Of a stretch of 64,000 nt of DNA, positions 1-11,606 are shown one piece after another. A program made the translations under genes and the position numbers. Position 1 is the first letter of the stretch. Every line of letters starts with the position of its first letter. The notes under the pieces are model-generated. The model ran no database searches and had not been told where the DNA came from. It saw only the letters and a list, made by a program, of their open reading frames with translations. The stretch comes from Azadirachta indica (Eukaryota > Streptophyta > Magnoliopsida > Sapindales > Meliaceae): the NCBI GenBank assembly GCA_022749755.1, contig CM040451.1, positions 2,804,871-2,868,870 on the forward strand, written 5' to 3'.

Positions 1-284
1 ATCCTTGTGCTCCATGTGCAATCAATCAATCAATCACAACTCTTGAAAACTCTCTTAATCATTTCATCACACAATTGGAATGCAAAATATTGCTCGAAAA
101 TTCCACAATATAAAATGACTTATAGCCAAGTTCATGTTCCTAACAACAGAAATACCAACGAAACTAGAACAAAATTCCCAATTCTCATTAGAATAGAAAA
201 ACAAGTCAAAGTGGGAACAAGAGAAAGCGAAGAAAGAACTGAAACAAGATAAAAAAAAAGAAACAAGGTAGTTAAGTAGAGAAC

Positions 285-396
285 CTTGGGACAAGAGAAG
301 AAGCAACAATTGAAGCGTAAAGTGGTTTCCTCTGCACAAGGAAGTGAGAGAGGATTTGAATTTTTGGTTTCTAAATATCTCTTGGACCAATCTCAT
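285..396 (-). CDS. Possible first coding exon of a gene leaving the left edge
   Basis: An ATG at 394-396 on the minus strand opens a frame of about 37 codons that reaches a possible splice donor (AAG|GTTCTC) after base 285. The peptide has several Arg and Lys and only one acidic residue near its start, followed by a run of leucines. That would suit an organelle-targeting or membrane-anchor N-terminus. A TGGGCC motif at 454-459, just upstream, resembles plant site II promoter elements, which are common in housekeeping and organelle-protein genes. The rest of the gene lies outside the window or in exons I cannot recognise. No family is identified, and this could be a chance reading frame. Confidence 0.25.
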
Positions 397-1525
397 TATT
401 GTGGCCTAGTAATTCACAAGAAACCCAAATTTAAAAGATAAACGCATCAGCAATGGGCCTAAAAACCTTCCCAAAATTCATTTGGCGTACCTTAGTGTTA
501 TTTCCCATTTCAAGACCATCAACAAAACTTGTCACATTGACTTTCCACCATCAAATATCTGATTGTGTAAAACACAGAAGAATAAGCCAAATAGGGGAAA
601 ACAAAAAAAGTAAGAAGCAAGGAAAATAATACACTAAGAACTTGCAGCAATTGCCACAACATTCTTCAAGGTTCCAGAGTTGAAAACTGGACATTTTCTA
701 GGATTGCTGAAATTTCTTTAACATTTTTATTATAATATTTATATTTTAAACCTATTTTAGGTTTATATATAATCTAACCCTGCACTTTACAGATTTATTC
801 ATTTACCCTTCAATTTATTAATTATTTTTAAAATATTATTCAAATAATTTTTTATTTTAAATATGTTGGCCTCCTAATTATTCATTTTTGGCTCTACCCA
901 TATCTTTTTGACTTTCTCTTCATCTTCTTATTTATTTACTTATATTGAACTAATTAAATAAAGTAACAAAAAAACAAATATTTATGTGAATTGTAAATAT
1001 CATATAAAATCTACCTATTTTGAGTATTTTTGATGTTTAGGCAATTTCTAACTCAACGTGGACTTTCCATGTTTAATAGAATGTTTAATATATATATGAA
1101 GTTGACGTAGGAGTGCGGAGGTAGAAAGAAAAAATTGACTTCATATGACATCACAGACTTTTTTTTATATGAATTGTTTGTAATTTTCGTGAGATAATTA
1201 AGTAAGTAATATTTGTTTTTTATTTTTGAAGTTTGAATGTGATTGAAATTTGAATTTAAACTGAAATTTTGATATAATGGATATGTTTGTACTTTTACTT
1301 GAATATCTAAAATAAAAATTAAGTTGTTTATTTTTATAAAAATAAAAAATCTGAAATTGATATATTAATTTGTTGATATATATAAATGTCAGATAATAAA
1401 TTAAAAGTATTATTGATAAATAAAATATTTAATTCATTCAAATATTTGATTATTCAGATTTAAGTTAAAATTTTTAAATTAATCACATTCAAATATTTTT
1501 AATAAGTTTTCAGACACATAAACTA
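397..1525. other. AT-rich intergenic DNA, left flank of the gypsy insertion
   Basis: No gene is supported here. The part near 1,200-1,525 resembles one edge of the dispersed AT-rich repeat seen again at about 13.4, 25.9, 32.9 and 42.5 kb. The sequence after the right LTR at 12,163 appears to continue it. The gypsy element therefore probably inserted into an older copy of that repeat. Confidence 0.5.
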
Positions 1526-2083
1526 TGTTGATGTTAAAAAAATGCCTTCTTCGATATCAAACAACAATTACTTGGATCTTCATGTTTCCTGTGAAGTTTG
1601 TCACCACCTGCAGCACAACAATGATCATAGAAAGAGTTGGCTTCCCCGGCATAGGCTGTCCGATGCTTAAGTTAGTAAAGCGTTCTTGGGAGAGAAAGAA
1701 TTTAGTTGAATTGAGAATTTAGCAGAGTTTTGCCTTAAATGAATTTAGTACTTTATTTCTTTAACCACCTGGGTTTTATAGCTTTCTTGATTAACTGCCT
1801 TTTTCCTATTTTCTGCCATAACCACCCATGGTAGAAGGTCGAACCGTTGGTGGTTGCAATTGATTCCCAGAATTCCCAATTGGGTTTTGTTTTCTTTACC
1901 CGACCTTAATGTTGTTCGATACTCGACCATGAATCGTGTAGGGACACTGGTTGCGTTATCTAGCCCAAGGCCTTTTACCTCGGGTGCTATGTCATAAACG
2001 ACCATAAGCGGAGATTTTTCCAACCATGCGACTATATTCTCACTCAGTGCAAAAATGCATTAGGCTCAGATATTTTTCAAACA
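1526..2083 (-). repeat. 3' LTR of the gypsy element (left copy)
   Basis: 558 bp, TG...CA ends, paired with 11607-12162. The two copies differ by many substitutions and small indels, so the insertion is old. A minus-strand open frame inside it (1745-2023) is not a gene. Confidence 0.88.
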
Positions 2084-2100
2084 TCAAGCCCCCGAGTTTC
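2084..2100 (-). other. Polypurine tract of the gypsy element
   Basis: Minus strand reads GAAACTCGGGGGCTTGA directly next to the TG start of the 3' LTR. This is a G-rich PPT typical of plant Ty3/gypsy elements and fixes the element's orientation. Confidence 0.7.
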
Positions 2101-2399
2101 TAGTTAAATATTATTTTACATGAAATTGCATTGCTATTTTTGCTTTGGGTACCATATCTTCCAACCCGGTTTTTTCAAGATTTTGCAAAATTGGCGGCTC
2201 TTCAGTATCACAAGAATTGAGGCTGTCCACTGTTGCCTTGTAAAATGTGTCACGACTGCTTATTGCTCCCTTCGTTATAGTTTCTTTTCACATTTTGTCA
2301 GATTCTTGCCATGTGTCTATGTATGTTTGACCATGTAGGATGTTATTGCGCCAACTTTTACTTCGCGTTAAAACTTCTGTTAGAATATATCTGACCATT

Positions 2400-2500
2400 C
2401 AATTTTGGGTAGTTTATATTAAATCCTTTCCAAGTATAAATTCTTGCCTTCTCCTTCATTTACCCCTTTTTTTCAAAATCTTCTTAGAACTTGCAAACTT
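2400..2500 (+). promoter_or_regulatory. Promoter-like region for the antisense gene of the gypsy element
   Basis: A TATAAA at 2435-2440 is followed by a pyrimidine-rich stretch (CTTGCCTTCTCCTTC...) like a plant transcription start region. It lies on the plus strand, opposite to pol, upstream of the antisense gene at 3.1-5.6 kb. The role is inferred from position and composition. Confidence 0.4.
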
Positions 2501-3095
2501 CGCTTAACACTTCCATTGTTCTTGATTTCATCTATTACATCGTTGCTTCAAGGATCTCGCAGATTTGTATCTCATTATCAACTCTACTTCAACTAGTGAG
2601 TTCCCTTGTTTTTTCTTTTTCTTGCTTTTTGGCATTTTTTGGGTTCTCAGTTATTCGTAATTTTTGCTACATTTTGCATATCATTCAATTTTTTGTGCTC
2701 CTTTTCGAATGACATACTTTAAAGAGAAGAATTGGTGATATACTTATCACGCTTGTGTATCTATTTGTTTACTCGGGCTTTATAAATTTTTGTTATCTAA
2801 AATCACGTGCTTTTGGTTAGCTTAGGGGGTTTTTTTGTATAGTACGTTTTAGATTTATGGAAATTTTAGACTATCTGTTAAGGCATAAAAAGTGTTTTTG
2901 AGAAAATACCTTTATAGGTTTTGGATGTATAAGAAACTTAGGCTTGAGCTTGATTTTCCCAACCTGATTTAGTCTCAACTCAGGCGACTCTCGGCCATTT
3001 TCCACTTAATAACTAGATTGCTTGCATGAACTATATTGTGCGGCATTTACCAACACTTTATCAACATCTTTATCTAATCAATCTAGTATAGATTA

Positions 3096-5645
3096 TGAGG
3101 CATAGAAAAGATTATCTTCCTCTATTGGGTATGATTACTTTTTAATTTACGTTGAAATCCCCTTTAAGATAGCTACCCCTTTAGAAGTGATTCCTCAGCA
3201 TGCCAAGGATAAAGTACCCAAGCCAAGGTTTCCTGAGGCTAGGTTTCTCGAATCTAGAGTCACTGACTAACCCAAAACGATAGTCATATCTGATAGTTCT
3301 TCTAATGATGTGGAGGAAGATATGGAACCTTACATGCCAAGGATAGGAGATCAAGATGTTCTCGAAAACCTTGATAACTTCATAGATAGACTTGTTACTT
3401 AGCTTGAAGAGGAAGCTGCTATCAAATTTGTAAGTGCTCTTTACGGTATAGAGCAAGTCAGCAAGAATGTTGAGGCCGGCTCCTTTAGGGTAAGAAATAG
3501 CAATAATGATATTAAGGATGTCATTGAGGATGAAAACGACAGGGACGAGGATGTTGAAATTGATGACGATGAGACCATCTCTGACCCAACAAAGAAAGCT
3601 AGACTATATGAGGTAGATTGTTTTGCGTCTTCTTTGAACATTTCCGACCTCAAAGCCTACAAGAAGATGTAATAGATTTTTGACGACATTATTCTTAGAA
3701 TTCCTGAGGTAGACGAGTTTCCTGGTGAGCCAAGGGAGGGTGAAATAGTTCTGTATGAAGAGTTTTCACTTCACGCTTAGATTACCCCTACAAGAATAAT
3801 TTGCCCCACTCTTCTATTTCTTCGACATCCCATCATACCAACTGAATATGAATAGGTGGCAGGTTATCACTAGTCTCTATGAGATTTGGGCTGTCATGGG
3901 AAATCCTCTTCCCAATATTGAAGAGATTAGATACACATACATGCTAAAGAAAAACCCAAAGAGTAATCTTGGTTTTTAATAACTTTCAGTCTTGACCTAA
4001 AAGTTAAAAGATAATGACTGGTACCTCAACCTGCAAAAAGGGTTAGAAACATAAGTAGTTTTTTATTGGAGGAGATTGGGACCAGTTACTTAAACATTTG
4101 GTCACTAGTAGAAATGTGCCCACCATATCCAATAGCAATGGTAGGTGTTATTCCTGATCTTAACTTTATTTTTATCTGAAGTTTCTTCTGCTTTGACTCT
4201 CTAGTTTTTTTTTTTTTTAAATCGACTTGTAGGGAAAAATTCCTTCCCTTGTAGATATCTCACTTGAGAAGATTGCTGTTGGGCAGGCTGCTGCTGCAAA
4301 TTAAAGGGATTTACTTTACCCTAACATACTGGTTAGCTCAAGGATAATTGTCTCTGCCCTTATTCGAGGAGAACTTTTAACTACTATGTGCGAAGCTAAA
4401 ACAGGAAAAAGTAAGGGCTTTAATTCCTAAGTAGGCTTGGGATTTTATTGTCTTGTTCTAACATTTTTTATTTTCTTTTACAAAAAGAAAGCATCGAAGG
4501 GATTTGGGAAGGGTTTTACTGTTTAACTCGCAAGCTCTGCTGGACTCCACCTAACAAGCAAGGGGGAAAACGGGGTTGAGTCAAACCTTGAAGAACACCC
4601 CTCCAATTAGAGCAAGAAACTCCTGCCTAACTCTAATAGCTCAAAGAATTTGCCGCCCTTCGAAGATAAAGGAAAGAAGGTTAGAGGCTATCAGGGTAAG
4701 AATCAATAGCCTCAGGCATTTGGATAAAGGCCTTTGTACCTAATTGAGAGAAGGGGATTTAACCAACTTGAATCCCTTGAAGATGAATAGGCCTTTGCCA
4801 GCCAACTTGGGAAAAAAATACTGCTTGCTGACTCGGATCTCCCCATTGATAAAAGGGATGACTTCAAGCATCTGGCTCTGACCATGAGTGATCTGGGGGC
4901 AATAATTATTCCGACCATTTCCGCGACCATTGAAAAGAAGTCTTCAGAGAAGGTGTTGGATCTATTCCATAAGTGCACTTAACAGGCATGATTTTGACTC
5001 AACTTATTCTCGCATGATTTGCAAAATCTACCTTCTCTTTTTTGACATGATTTTTTTATTTTTCACAGATTGCTCATGGCCTCTCCCTATACAATGAGCG
5101 GGCTAAAGAAAACTCTTTTGTTGTTGCCTTAACTCAAGACACTATCTCCCCACTCAAGGAAGAAAATGAAAAACTGAATTAGCAAATTGATATTACTGAG
5201 AAAGGCTGAAGGCATTTAAAGGCACAATTGTCAAAGGACAGGAAAGAAATAGGGTCAAGATCGATCGAAGGCCGTGGTGTAGCATTAGATTTGAGCATAT
5301 AAAAATCTGAGCTGGAAAAGCAGTTGGCAGCCACTAAAGGTTGTATCTTTATAGCTCACAACGAAGGGGTTGATGAAGCGATGGAAAATGCATATAGAAT
5401 CTGTTGCTGACCCCGACTATAGTTTTGATTATATTTATAAAGCTTTGGGTTGGAATTCTCTCGTGTTAGAATTACCTCGGGCTGACAATCTAGAAGAGCA
5501 TGATGAGGGTTAGGCGATTGATCTTGCCGATGTTGACTAGGAACTCTTGATCCTCCTATGCTTACGTGACCAAAATTCACTTGAGACCAACGCCTTTGGA
5601 CGGCCTCCTTTCGAGACCGTTACTTCTTCAACTCCAAGCAAATGA
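3096..5645 (+). pseudogene. Antisense extra gene (aORF) of the gypsy element, gypsy-type transposon domain, broken
   Basis: This gene runs on the plus strand, opposite to pol. Coding sense is clear in pieces. 3181-3670 gives an acidic stretch and then a conserved block (DPTKKARLYEVDCFASSL). About 3765-3990 gives the hydrophobic LRLPL...FFDIPSYQLN..RWQ pattern, which resembles the Pfam 'putative gypsy type transposon' domain. About 4490-4980 and 5070-5645 hold a charged, coiled-coil-like C-terminal half ending at TGA 5643-5645. Sequences before 4234, 4490 and 5070 look like introns with AG acceptors, so the gene was probably spliced. Several in-frame stops and frameshifts show it is dead. Such antisense ORFs are known from Tat-lineage elements; their function is unknown. 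Confidence 0.65.
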
Positions 5646-5868
5646 CAAAATCTTTTATAACTTTCTGTCTGAACTTTAAAAATTTTGTTTGGAAGCTTGT
5701 ACATATATTTCACTGAACTTATTTTTAATTTCAGCTCATGTATAAAAGTTTTATTTAATATCTTTCTATAAGCTATATACACTTCTATTTTATCCTGACC
5801 ACGGATTACTTAATGATATTGTACTGAACTTCATTTTCTCGTTCAAGATGACCGACCTGAGCAAGTAC

Positions 5869-6162
5869 TTAGAATAAATCTTGAAACCCATTTTATCACT
5901 CAAAATATTCTAAAAATAGAAACTTGGGGTAACACTGACATTATTTAGAACTTGAGCTAACTCCTTACTTAGAATGAATTGTGAGTTGACCCTTCATCAC
6001 TCAAAGTATTCTAAGGGAGTAACTCTATGTTTTCACTCAGTCTTGGATTACTTAGTCAGGATAAAATGAAATTAATTTTCTTATTCAAATTTCCCAGAAT
6101 CCGAGCTGGTATTTTATTAGAGCAAATTTCAAACTGCATTTTTCGCTTGAAATATTCTAAAG
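5869..6162. repeat. Degenerate tandem repeat, about 100-bp unit, in the gypsy 3' region
   Basis: The core (ACTTAGAAT...TCACTCAAARTATTCTAA) recurs at about 5869-5920 and 5968-6017, with a weaker third copy ending at 6162. Tandem repeats in the region between pol and the 3' LTR are a known habit of Tat-lineage elements. Confidence 0.5.
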
Positions 6163-8013
6163 AAATGCAATATATATATTTTTTTTTTAATAATCCCCAA
6201 GCCAAAGCTCAGAGCAAAGTTATAAAATAATTAAAAGAGAGTAGCACATATAGGCTAAGCCCAAAAAAGAAATGAACAAGCCAAGCTAAAACAAAGCTGG
6301 AAATGAAGGCACAATGCCATGCAAAAACAACGTATTTGCCACGAATGAATAGCCAAAGAAAAAACAGATGGCCCAACAACTCCTTCATAGTCAAGAGAAC
6401 CTATAGGATGGAAACTTACATGCATCCTGTGTGATAAAGCTTTGAATTACAGTTGGAGGAGAGTCCCACCAACATAGAGAGGGGCAACGAAGCCCCAGGT
6501 TCGCCATAAAGTCTGTAACACTATTATTTTCTCTATATATGAGGCTAAAATGAAAATTCAGTGTGTCAAAAAGATGTCTACAATTCAACCAATGATTTCA
6601 AAGAGTCTAAGGAGGAGCTAAAGAGGAATTCGCCAAGTACTTAATGACAAACATAGAATCAGCCTCAAGCCAGATATTATACCAGCCATTCTCCATAGCC
6701 AACTCTATAACCAAAATAATTGTCATTAACTCAGTAAAGAAATCATTAGAGTGACTTGGAAAAAGACTGAAACTACCTAAAAAGTTTCTCGAATGATCCC
6801 TGAACACACCTCTGCACGCAGCTGGGCTGGGGTTGCCTTTCGCCAAACCATCAAAATTGGCCTTAATCCAAGATATAAGAGAGGGGACCCAACTCAAAAT
6901 ATGAACCTTCGATGCCTTGCCAAGAAACCAGGGCACTCCTAACTCATGAAGGATTTCTCTATCAAACCCAAAATGAACAAAAGCTGGACAAATCTTTGTA
7001 TAGTACCTCATATAAGCTGTAACCTCTACCCAAATAGAGTGAAGAAAGGGACAAACATCCTCAAACCAAAGCTTATTCCTGGTTTTCTGCAATGAATAAA
7101 AAAAGATGATAACCTACTAAAAACCATTAATGAAAAAGCTGAGGGATGAAGTTGCAAGTAGTAACAAAATGCCATAAACCTTGAGCCATATCCATAAAAA
7201 GCACCGACTACTAAAACAAAGAACCCAGCCATTGCCAAACACCAACAGCAAATGAACAACAAACAAATAAGTAGTCTACCCTTTCAGCATGAAAGGGAGT
7301 AGTATATAAGGAACATGTAGAAACTATAACAATGCCACGACTTTGAAAAACATCGTCCGTGGGTAATCTATTATGAAGAATTCTCCAAAGAAAGAAAGAC
7401 AACTTTGGAGGGATAAAGGACTTCTTTATCAGAGAAGTCCAAGTTTTCCAATTCGACTAACTCTAAGAAAATTATAACTGTTGTTTAGGGAGAGATTTCC
7501 ATCCCACGGGCTCTTCCAAACCAGCCGATCATCACAAGGAACCCGAGGGAGGACGATATTCAAAATAAGTTGTGGAAGCTTTGGAAAAATAACAAAGAAA
7601 TTATTAGAAAGAATCCGCCTTTCATTCCTAATAACCTGTGAGACAGTGGTTTAAAGGGGGACACCATAATCTCGTTTGAGAGTAAGGGGCAACAACCAGG
7701 TATATAGCCAAAAGTTTATATGAGAGCCATCAATAATAATCCATCGTGAACCCTTATTACAACAATCCAAAATAGAATGAAAACCAGTCCATAAAGAGGA
7801 GCATCAGAAAACCAAGCTGCCATATAATAAACCATATCGGCTTCTCAGAAACACAGAGCTACTTTATAATGAATTCTTAGCATCCTAAACAAACTTAAGA
7901 AGACAAGAATGGTTAAGAACTATAAGATTTCGAAGCCCAAACCCCTTTCCTCCTTAGGAGTACAAAAGCGATCCCATGAAATTAGTGCAAGGTTTCTTCC
8001 TAAGAAATGCGAT
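6160..8013 (-). mobile_element. 5'-truncated LINE (L1-type) nested in the gypsy element
   Basis: Minus-strand fragments encode the C-terminal end of a plant non-LTR reverse transcriptase. 7211-7402 is the zinc-binding RT-associated region (FFLWRILHNRLPTDD). 6607-7092 is an RNase H-like domain (WIKANFDGLAKG, later WLEADSMFVIKYL). 6391-6588 is the tail (RENNSVTDFMANLG). A T-run at 6179-6188 is the poly(A) end on the minus strand. Near-identical 12-mers AAGAAATGCAAT (6160-6171) and AAGAAATGCGAT (8002-8013) flank it as target-site duplications. The RT catalytic core is missing through 5' truncation, and frameshifts break the rest. It inserted after the gypsy element did. Confidence 0.82.
6391..7402 (-). 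pseudogene. LINE ORF2 C-terminus: zinc-binding region plus RNase H-like domain
   Basis: Reading from 7402 down: a zf-RVT type segment, a linker, then an RNase H-like fold of the 'reverse transcriptase-like' kind found in plant L1 elements, with the first acidic residue in NFDG and a second in LEAD. The segments lie in different frames, so at least two frameshifts separate them. Weak coding sense continues upstream to about 7,560 (DRLVWKSPWDGN). The full family protein is over 1,000 residues; less than half is left. Confidence 0.75.
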
Positions 8014-8080
8014 AATTTGAAGTAACTCTGACCTGACTAGAAAATCTCTTGAAATCCTTGCTCAGATCTATGTTGCACTT

Positions 8081-8207
8081 GATTGGTATTTTTTTGATTT
8101 GTGCGTTATTGTTAACCTCACTAGATTGGTATTTTTTTAACTTGGAGATGTCGTTAACTTTACCAAATTGGTATTTCTTGATCTGGTTTTGCCACCTTAT
8201 TTTTGGA
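8081..8207. repeat. Three short tandem copies of 42-43 bp
   Basis: The core (A/G)ATTGGTATTT recurs at 8081, 8124 and 8166, each followed by a TGAT or AACTT block and a GTTAAC-like end. They lie just downstream of the end of pol in the hypervariable 3' region of the gypsy element. Confidence 0.55.
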
Positions 8208-8320
8208 GTAGAATGAATGCTATTCGCATATTGACTTTATCGTTAGCCATCAAACAGAATGAATAGGAAACAAAATTTCATTAATATTCACAAAGAAAGC
8301 TACAATCATGAATTTCAAAC

Positions 8321-10140
8321 TCAAGGATAATACACCTTAAGCATTTCTATATTCCATAACTTCTTCACCTATCTCCTATATGGGTATTGCAGCTTATACA
8401 TTCTTGGCCTCATAATTCTAGCAACCTTGTAAAAACCTTTCCAATTTGCCCCGATAACTCCTTCTCTTATTTATGTTCAAGGTGACTTTCCTTAAGACCA
8501 AATCACCCTCTCTGAATTTCTTAATGCAAACTTTCTAATTGTAGTACTTGACACTTTTTATTGGTAAGCAATCATCTTAATCAAGACCTAATCTCTTTTC
8601 TCCTTGAGCATATCTAGGTCATTCAATATATATTTTTCATTGTCCACTTTGTCAAAATATGGAGACCTTGACATCGATTAGTATCACTGTTTCAAAAACA
8701 AACACTAATGAATATGATGTTTATCCTATTATGGCTTTTGCCGAGGTCCTATATGCCTATAATACTTGTGGCAATTCATCTACGTATACCTCTTTATAAT
8801 CATCTAATCTCTTCTTCAGAGTTTTCTTAATAATCTTGTTCAATGCTTCACTTTGCCCATTAGCTGGTAGATGAAGTGAGTCATAAGCCGCAAGTCAATA
8901 TTCAATTTAGAGCAGAATTTTCTAAAACTGTTATTATTGAACTACTTTTAATTATCTACAATCACGAGCATGTTGTGTCTTAAACTTGTAGATCAATTTT
9001 TTTTTTTTTATGAATGTCGTGGTTTATTTTCCAATGATCTTAGCCAAAGGCTCATCTTTTATCTATTTACTGAAGTAATCAATCGCAACAATTGCATGGT
9101 TCATCTAAGCTCGACTTGTGGTAAAGACACAATCAAGTCTAGCCTCTCTTGTGTCAACGTCCACAGGCTAAGAAGTGTTGTAAGCTTCTCGGGAGATTGT
9201 TTAGGTACATTTTAACAAAGCTGACATCCTTGACACAACCTTGTAGCCTGAATCGCATCTTGACATAAGGTCAGCCAATAATATTCTTGCCTCAATATCT
9301 AATGTTCTTGAGACTGAGCTCCTCTGTGGTCTTTAAAATTCTCCTTGGGTCTCTTTAAGCATATAATCTACTTCATTTAATGATAAACACCTTAGATAAG
9401 AGAGCCCAAGCCCTTTTTTGTACAACACTCCATCCATCATGCAGTATCGAGTTAACCTATTCTTGATCTTTTTGGTAACCTCTCTATCTTCTAGTAATTC
9501 TCCCTCCTTGAGGTATTTCTAGATTGGGTCCATCTAGGTTGGTCCTGTATTATTCTCAATTGTTAGAACTATAGAAGAACTCTTCTAATCAACACTTTTA
9601 CAAGGTAAGAGTTCCACTAGGATAACTAGGGGATTGGCTTGTAATGAGGATGTCAACCTTCGAAAAGAATTTGCTCGAGTATTTTAGCTTGAGAAGCTTG
9701 TTCCATTGTCACCTTCTTCATTTTGCTTATTAGTTGTCAAACCTTATGAAGGTAGGGCTACATATTTTTTCTCAAGCCTGAAAATTGTCTGTTAACTTGA
9801 TTTACTACAAGTTGTGAATCACCTTTTATCTCTAAGTAATCAATTCTAACTGCAAGTGCTAGACCTAGACAGTTATTAATGCCTTATGTTCAGTTTTGTT
9901 ATTTGTCACCCAAAAGTCAAATATAAAAGCATAAGTCAACTCTGTATTATCTGGTCCCACAAAGATGATTCCCACTTCTACTTCTTATATGTTTGAACCA
10001 CCATCAATGTATAATTGCCATGGTCGGGTTGTTTCTTATTGGTCGGTTAGAGCCTTTTTCTCCTAAGATGGCATAATCTCTAGAATCTGGTGTACCATTG
10101 TATTTTTAGTCACAAACCTTTTTGCGATAAAATCTACGAG
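8321..10140 (-). pseudogene. gypsy pol remnant: RNase H and integrase
   Basis: Reading right to left. At about 10,040-9,790 the frame shows an RNase H of the plant gypsy kind (WQLYIDGGSN, then TNNKTEHKALI), preceded by a connecting piece (VDFIAK). At about 9,480-9,230 an integrase zinc-finger region appears (LYKKGLGLSYLRCL). About 9,120-9,060 gives the catalytic-core motif AIVAIDYFSK. About 8,520-8,330 gives the C-terminal region (REGDLVLRKV, later ANWKGFYKVARI). It ends LWNIEMLKVYYP with stop TGA at 8321-8323. Several frameshifts and stops make it non-functional. RT and protease, which should precede RNase H, are absent: sequence right of about 10,140 is non-coding. The RNase H-then-integrase order identifies Ty3/gypsy rather than copia. 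Confidence 0.85.
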
Positions 10141-11530
10141 AGTTTAGGTTTTTTATCATGATAACGTTAACTATAAGGATACGGGTCATATCAAGTAATT
10201 AAGAGTATTATCCACAAGGATTAAATTTTAGAATCAAAGCAAAGTATTATGATTATGGTAACTTAATTTTATCTAAGGAACCTAATTTCATGAACAAATT
10301 TAAATATAAAAACATAATTAAATAACAAACCAAATTAAAAGAAATGGAAATTTCCATGAAAATAGTTTTAAGGTCTTAACTTTATCTATGCATCCTCACG
10401 TTTATGTTAATTAGGTATTATTAATGTTTTCAAGTTTAATTCACTAATCACAGGTTAACTCATTCAATTAAACATGCATTAAAAACAACCCATTATGAAC
10501 TATTTAGAGCTCAACTACCTCTCGATGTATTGTATTAAATATTAATACAATTATTTAGGTTTTGAGGTCCTCTCGAACTTTAGGAATCTAAATTGTGTTT
10601 TCCTATTTAGGTAAATAAATTAAATTCTCCTGAGTATTAACTAGCTCACACAAATCAATTAACTTATCAAAATAAGAAATTAAAGGTATTATGAATAAGG
10701 ATAAACAGAAGTGAATGAATTATAAACATTAACAACATTAAAATATATCAAAACATGATTTCAATAGATTGTTCAAGACTCCATGGTGAAGGTTCTAGGG
10801 CCTTGAATTCACTTATCTATTTCTATGTTTCTCCTAATTAACTGTTATTAATGTGTTTTACTCTGATTCACTAATCACAAGATGAAAACTGATTTTATTA
10901 TCTCTCCCAACCAAGGTCTTACGTATAACTAAATAAGTTGATATTCCTATCTAACCCAATTAATTATATGCTCAATAAGCACTCCTTGATATTCAACTCA
11001 TAGAACTCAATTACCTCCTAGTCTCTTAAAATCTTAAGTGTTGATTAGATTATGTAGCTGTTGATCTCCTCTCGATCTCACAACTACCTAGATTGTATTT
11101 CCTTAATCCAATAATTAAAATAGTATTTTTTAAGACTCAATTTATTTATCTTCAATTAACACATATAAATTAGACTATGATAACATTAATAACCTGCCAA
11201 TTGATCAAAACATAATTTGAATAAATTAATCAAGACTTTAGGATAATGAAATTAGTCCAATATAGAAAAATCCATAACAATTATTAACAAGAAATTCATA
11301 AATGTTAATATAGTCTAAAAATATTATAAAATATAAATTTCAAGAGATAAATGGAAGGAAGAGAGAAAACTCAAGTCAAGAGATGTTTCAAGCCTTCAAT
11401 TCTTCAAGAATTTGCCAAAAATCTTTAAGAAATTGTTGAATTCTAAGCCTCTCTCTCTAGAAAATTAGCCTATTTCTTCTCCTAGAGACTCTTTTCTTTC
11501 ACTGGTTGCCTCCCAAGATGATGTCTGCCT
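10141..11530. repeat. Non-coding block replacing gag-protease-RT, with an internal duplication
   Basis: About 1.4 kb of AT-rich, non-coding DNA lies between the pol remnant and the 5' LTR. It begins near a GGATACGGGTCATATC...TATCCACAAGGATT stretch. Two halves (about 10,370-10,790 and 10,800-11,240) share order and motifs, such as TTCACTAATCACA, the CTCTCGAA/CTCTCGAT block and ATCAAAACAT...CAAGACT. This suggests an old tandem duplication of about 430 bp. It could be a separate non-autonomous element or degraded leader sequence. I do not recognise the family. Confidence 0.45.
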
Positions 11531-11584
11531 TTTTCTACCATTGTTAACTCTAACTTCTAATTCTAGAATCGACTTCTCGTATGA

Positions 11585-11606
11585 CTTTCCCATAGACGGC
11601 ACTTGC
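11585..11606 (-). other. PBS-side signature of the gypsy element
   Basis: Right after the 5' LTR in element orientation the minus strand reads GTGCCGTCTATGGGAAA, closely like the GGCGCCGTCTGTGGGAA that follows the LTR in many plant gypsy elements. It supports minus-strand orientation. Confidence 0.6.

Noticed and set aside
634..706. Possible last exon on the minus strand (RKCPVFNSGTLKNVVAIAASS then stop) behind an AG acceptor
   Set aside because: Only 73 bp, no matching upstream exon, weak polypyrimidine tract, and no family recognised.
1745..2023. 92-codon minus-strand open frame with a related one at 11760-11960
   Set aside because: Both lie inside the two LTRs of the gypsy element. Similarity between them is LTR similarity, not gene conservation.
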